Shown here piece by piece: positions 59,730 to 64,000 of a stretch of DNA of 64,000 nucleotides (the stretch's first letter is position 1; every line of letters starts with the position of its first letter). Origin of the DNA: Dysidea avara (Eukaryota > Porifera > Demospongiae > Dictyoceratida > Dysideidae); assembly GCF_963678975.1 (NCBI RefSeq), contig NC_089285.1, forward strand, positions 7,860,694 to 7,924,693, read 5' to 3'. Made by a program: the position numbers and the translations under genes. The notes beneath the pieces were generated by a model. It was not told the DNA's origin and searched no databases. It saw only the letters and a list, made by a program, of their open reading frames with translations.

Positions 59730-62306
59730 TAGGCATGCACCGATTATGCCGGCATAATTTTAGGCATAATAGGCATGCCAAAGCATCGAGCATAATGCCG
59801 GCATAATGGGCCAGCTTTGAGCGTAATGCGAGCATAATAGGGAAAATTTTCAACAGTTTATACTAGAAAACGTTACAGCATACCTTTGGGTTTAGTAAAG
59901 TCCAAAAACGCTATGTCTCTGACTCTCTGCTTGTTGTCTTGCATTGTTTCCCTGTTGTAGCTAAAGCTCCATCAAAAATAATTATCTGGAATTAAGCGCG
60001 GTGCTAATTTTCGTACTAATTTGAGTGCTAATTGTGAAGTTCAGTACTGTTAACTGCTCTTAAATGGATGTAGTTAGAGAAATAGATTTATCCTCTGACT
60101 CTGATGTCAGCGAATCAAGTGACGTTGAGATACATGACAGCAGTAGCGACGTTTGCGGTGAATTGGCATCGAGTAGCAGCTGTACTTTGCTACAAACACA
60201 CCAGAGGGAAGAGACTGAGAACGCAAGTGAAAGCGATATAAGTACCACACAGAAGAGAGCCCAGTCACTCTTGGATGTGCTGAAGTGCCCACAGCCATCT
60301 ACTTTGGCGAGGAAACGAGCGATTACCACAAACAATCCTCCAGCTGGTAAACGTTCTTGTAAGAGTACAAACCAACGTAAAGCTGCAGCTAGCATTAAGC
60401 CAAAACAGCGGATTGATGAATTCAAAGGCGAACACCTGTGTGTATCTAGTGGGAAACTATTTTGCAATGCTTGCAGGGAGGAAGTTAATCTGAAAAAGAG
60501 CAGTGTAAAGAATCATATTCGATCTGTCAAACATAAGAATGGTAAGGATGCATTAAACACCAAGAATAAAAGAGAAAAAACCATTGCTGAAGCAATACAG
60601 CAACATAACAGTGAAGTACACCCTAGAGGGGAAACACTGCCAATGGAACAACAAGTACACCGTGTTAAAGTGGTAGAATCTTTTCTCAGAGCTGCAGTTC
60701 CGTTGAGCAAACTACAGCACTTCAGAAAACTGCTTGAAGAAACTGGATATCGTCTTACTGACAGGCACCACATGTCGGATTTGATCCCAGTAGTTTTGAA
60801 GCAAGAGAAAAGTAGAATACAAGGTGAGATTTCTGAACAAGATGTTTCAGTAATATTTGATGGCACTAGTCGATTGGGTGAAGCTCTTGCTATGGTAGTG
60901 CGTTTTGTTACTTGTGAGTGGAACATTGAACAGCGTCTTATCAAAGTGCAGCTGTTGTCGAAGAGCCTCAAAGGAGAAGAAATTGCTCGAGAGCTTATAC
61001 ACACTTTGTCTACAGAGTACAGTATTGGTACTGATAACCTCTTAGCAGCCATGAGAGATCGAGCAGCATCTAACGGTGTTGCTATGAGAACAGTTAAGGT
61101 GCTGTATCCTAATCTAGTTGATATAGGATGCTTTTCACACACAATTGACAGAGTGGGAGAAAATTTTCATACTCCAATACTTCATGAGTTTGGAATAGCT
61201 TGGGTGAGTATGTTTTCACACAGCCCTAAAACCAAACTGCTTTGGAAGGAACTAACAGGAAAGCAAATGATTTCCTACAGTCCTACAAGATGGTGGAGTC
61301 GGTGGGAAGTTTACTATCAGGTTATGGTACATTTTGGGGATGTGGAGCCATTTCTTAAGAATAATGAAGATCTTCCTTCTGCTACAAGAACCAAGCTGCT
61401 CTCGTTCTTCACTGATGACAAAAAGGACAAGCTTCAAGTTGAGTTAGCAGCTGTAATCGACTATGGTGAGGAGTTTGTTAAAACCACTTACAAGCTGGAA
61501 GGAGATGGTCCCTTGGTTTTTACATGCTATGAAATAATAGATGCTTTGCAAATCGCCATCAAAAGAATAGAAACCCGTGCTCCTAACACTGAGGCTGTGA
61601 TCAACTCTGTATCAAAAGGGTCTCACACAGTTAAGGAAAGACTGAAACAGCATGCCAAAACTGCATGCAGCCTGGTATTGCATACTTTAATAGACAGCTA
61701 AGTACCAGTTTGAAAATCCCACTGCAAGTTTTCAAGGCAGCACGTTTGTTTCTCCCCATAAAGCTTATACTATGAAACCTGATGATAAAATGGTGGATTC
61801 ATTACAGATATTTCCATTTCTTGTACATGTCATACCATCATTAAAAAGTGAAATGCCACAATACATAGCAAAAACTGCTGATGTCAGTGAAGATTTGAAT
61901 CCGCTTGACTGGTGGAAACTGAATGCTGGTGCGCTGCCATATTGGTCATCTGCTGCTCGCAAAGTGCTTGTTTTGCAACCGTCTTCTGCAGCTACAGAAA
62001 GGGTTTTCTCACTTTTGAATGCTTCATTCAGTGACCAACAAGAAAACAGCCTACAGGATTACATAGAGACATCACTTATGCTTCAATATAATAACCGTTG
62101 ACATTATAAATTATTATGCAAACCAAACATTAGAACAAAGTTGTTTCCTGTAGCTACCCATGTGTGTTTAAATAAAAATAAGACTTATGGAGCATAATTG
62201 GGTACAATGGAGCATAATTGGGGCATAATAGGGAAAATTTTGGAGCATTGCTCAAAAGCATAATAGGCAATTTGAAAAGCATAATAGGCCTAAGCCTAAT
62301 ACAGAC
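59722..62306 (+). mobile_element. hAT transposon inserted in the LINE
   Basis: The element spans 59730-62298 (2,569 bp). ATACAGAC at 59722-59729 is repeated exactly at 62299-62306, an 8-bp target duplication. Ends: TAGGCATGCACCGATTATGC and, inverted, TAGGCTTAGGCCTATTATGC. Sub-terminal GCATAAT words occur about five times in each end region, probable transposase-binding repeats. Removing the element and one duplication copy restores the LINE endonuclease frame. Confidence 0.92.
60064..62101 (+). pseudogene. hAT transposase with two frameshifts
   Basis: ATG at 60064 opens 545 codons to TAA at 61699-61701. An acidic/serine-rich N-terminus is followed by a BED-like finger (CNACREEVNLKKSSVKNHIRSVKH, C-x2-C...H-x5-H) and the RNase-H-like core (VSVIFDGTSRLGEALAMVVR; AMRDRAASNGVA; DIGCFSHTIDRVG; SYSPTRWWSRWEV). 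The frame then shifts near 61.66 kb (PGIAYFNRQLSTSLKIPLQVF region) and again near 61.77 kb, after which 61772-62101 carries the dimerisation region LQPSSAATERVFSLLNASF typical of hATC. All parts are present in order but in three frames, so this copy is not expected to make a full protein. Confidence 0.85.
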
Positions 62307-64000
62307 CCCCTAATAGAGATGTATCTAATTACCACTCACTTTGTAATGCTATCTATAGCATTGTGTTAGCCTATCCAAGGGCAGTGATTGTTTGTGCAGG
62401 TGACCTAAACTTACCTGATATATGTTGGAGCACCAGCTCCGTTTGTGGATATAGATATCCTCTGGAGATCAATAATATAACATTGGACTTAGTTTCTGAT
62501 TGTGGGTTTACTCAAATGGTTGAGCTCCCAACTCGAGGATCAAACCTATTGGACATACTTTTTACAAACAGGGCAACCCTAATACATCGATCTGGTCCAG
62601 TTCCTGGAATTAGTGACCATGACATCATTCTCACAACATTTCAAATGAAGGCATCCTACCAAGAAAATACAGCTCGTAAAATATTCCTGTGGAATTCCTT
62701 GAATCATAATGACATAAAAACTAAGTTACTGGCACTTAAGAACTACTACACATCTGTATTTACTGAAGATACCCCCGTTGAGCTTCTCTGGAATGTTTTA
62801 CATTATAACTTACTGGATATTATGGACAATTACATCCCATCTAAAACTGTCCGTATAAACCACAAACAACGCTGGATTAGTCGCAACATCAAACAGCTAA
62901 GGAGGCGTAAGCAGAGGTACTACAACAAAGCAAGATCCTCAAATTCAATTTCTGACTGGAATAGGTTTAAAGATATTAAGAGAACTATGCAAAGGGAAAC
63001 TAGACGTGCTTTCAATCAGTATATGTATAAGACTATCCACAATCCTTATGTGTATGGTAAGCGGAAAATGTTCTATAAGTACATCAAATCTTTAAGATCT
63101 GATCACACTGGTATACCCTCCTTAGAAAGACATGGGCAATCCTATACAACAAGTCAAGAAAAAGCGAGGATCTTGAACGAGTACTTCTGTACTGTTTTTA
63201 CACCAGACAGAAATGATGACCTGCCAAGCATTGGGGACTCTCCTTTCTCAAGTATTTCTAAAATCAATTTACAGGCCTCTGGAATAACTAAGCTTCTAAA
63301 AGATCTTGATCCATCAAAAGCTGCAGGACCCGACCACATCCCTGCTAAATTTCTGAAGATGTTTGCTGAAGATTTGACTCCATGTTTGTTCATTTTGTTT
63401 TCAGCTTCCCTTAAACAAGGCATAATCCCTACAGATTGGAAAAAAGCAACAGTATCACCTATTTTCAAGAAAGGATCACGATCCGACCCAGCTAACTACA
63501 GGCCCATTTCACTCACTTCTTTATTATGTAAAACTTTAGAGCACATTATTTACTCGCATGTGATGGGTCATTTAGAACGTAACAATATCCTCTCAACCAA
63601 TCAGTTTGGCTTCCGCCAAAAACGCTCTGCTGATCTTCAACTACTATTAACCGTCCATGACTTAGCATCCAGTTTAAATGACAATGCACAAACTGATTGC
63701 ATACTGCTGGATTTCAGCAAGGCTTTCGACAAAGTTTCCCATAAACTCTTACTGTTAAAGTTAAGGTACTACGGAATTACCGGAGAGACAATTAACTGGA
63801 TTCAGTCTTTTTTAACCAACCGTAAACAGCAAGTTGTTTGTGATGGTTCTATTTCAGAAGTTGTCAATGTTACCAGTGGAGTACCTCAGGGCTCTGTATT
63901 GGGCCCCTTACTGTTCCTTGTTTTTATAAATGACTTACCCAGCTGTATCAAATCTACTTGTCGCCTATTTGCAGATGACTGTCTATTGTATCGCCAAATT
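62299..64000 (+). CDS. LINE ORF2, rest of endonuclease and reverse transcriptase (partial)
   Basis: The frame resumes with VYRPPN after the hAT element and stays open to the window end. Endonuclease motifs: VIVCAGDLNLPDICW and GISDHDIIL (the SDH motif). A basic linker follows (RWISRNIKQLRRRKQRYYNK). The RT region includes DLDPSKAAGPDHIPAKFLK, WKKATVSPIFKKGS, NYRPISLTSLL, NQFGFRQKRS, LLDFSKAFDKVSH, SGVPQGSVLGPLLF and FADDCLLY (catalytic aspartates present). This fits the CR1/L2 branch of the Jockey group. No stop or frameshift is seen in this part. Confidence 0.88.

Overview
The window reads as nuclear DNA of an early-branching animal, most likely a sponge. This is an inference from AT-rich sequence, very short introns (48, 54, 61 bp), GT-AG splice sites and the families present; no operons or ribosome binding sites are visible. 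Most of the sequence is mobile DNA, with a few multi-exon genes threaded through it. No tRNA, rRNA or CRISPR was found. All gene models are hand-spliced from reading frame and splice signals.

Layout. 0.6-4.4 kb: last exons of a transposase-like gene of KDZ type (+). 4.6-6.25 kb: an ~87-bp minisatellite. 8.0-17.9 kb (-): at least 25 exons that probably form one gene of unknown function, with a tandemly duplicated 63-nt exon array at its 5' end, a coiled coil, a basic middle and a tail of tiny phase-0 exons; its introns carry large foldback elements. 18-24.5 kb: SINEs and terminal-inverted-repeat elements, one of which carries a short HIRAN-like ORF.

24.7-41.4 kb is the most interesting part. 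A CACTA/Tnp2-type transposase gene (A, -, four exons, about 992 codons, open throughout) is head to head with a ten-exon Myb/SANT-like gene (B, +, about 1,100 codons). B is tail to tail with a HIRAN-domain gene (C, -), the two stop codons being 2 bp apart. A looks intact, while B has one frameshift and C one in-frame stop. I read this as a three-gene cassette, possibly one large CACTA-like element; I could not find terminal repeats. The long introns of A hold several small non-autonomous elements.

42.6-46 kb (-): a decayed gene with an acidic repeat region and a C2H2-like finger. 47 kb: the N-terminal part of a pogo-like transposase, cut off at a 65-bp direct repeat. 48.9-52.4 kb: fragments of a Ty3/gypsy-type element (protease, reverse transcriptase and, separately, RNase H). 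53.8-54.9 kb: seven copies of a 162-bp satellite. 55.1-56.3 kb: two divergent first-exon candidates. 58.3 kb to the end: a CR1/L2-like LINE (ORF1 with one stop; ORF2 running off the window), split inside its endonuclease by a 2,569-bp hAT element with an exact 8-bp target duplication.
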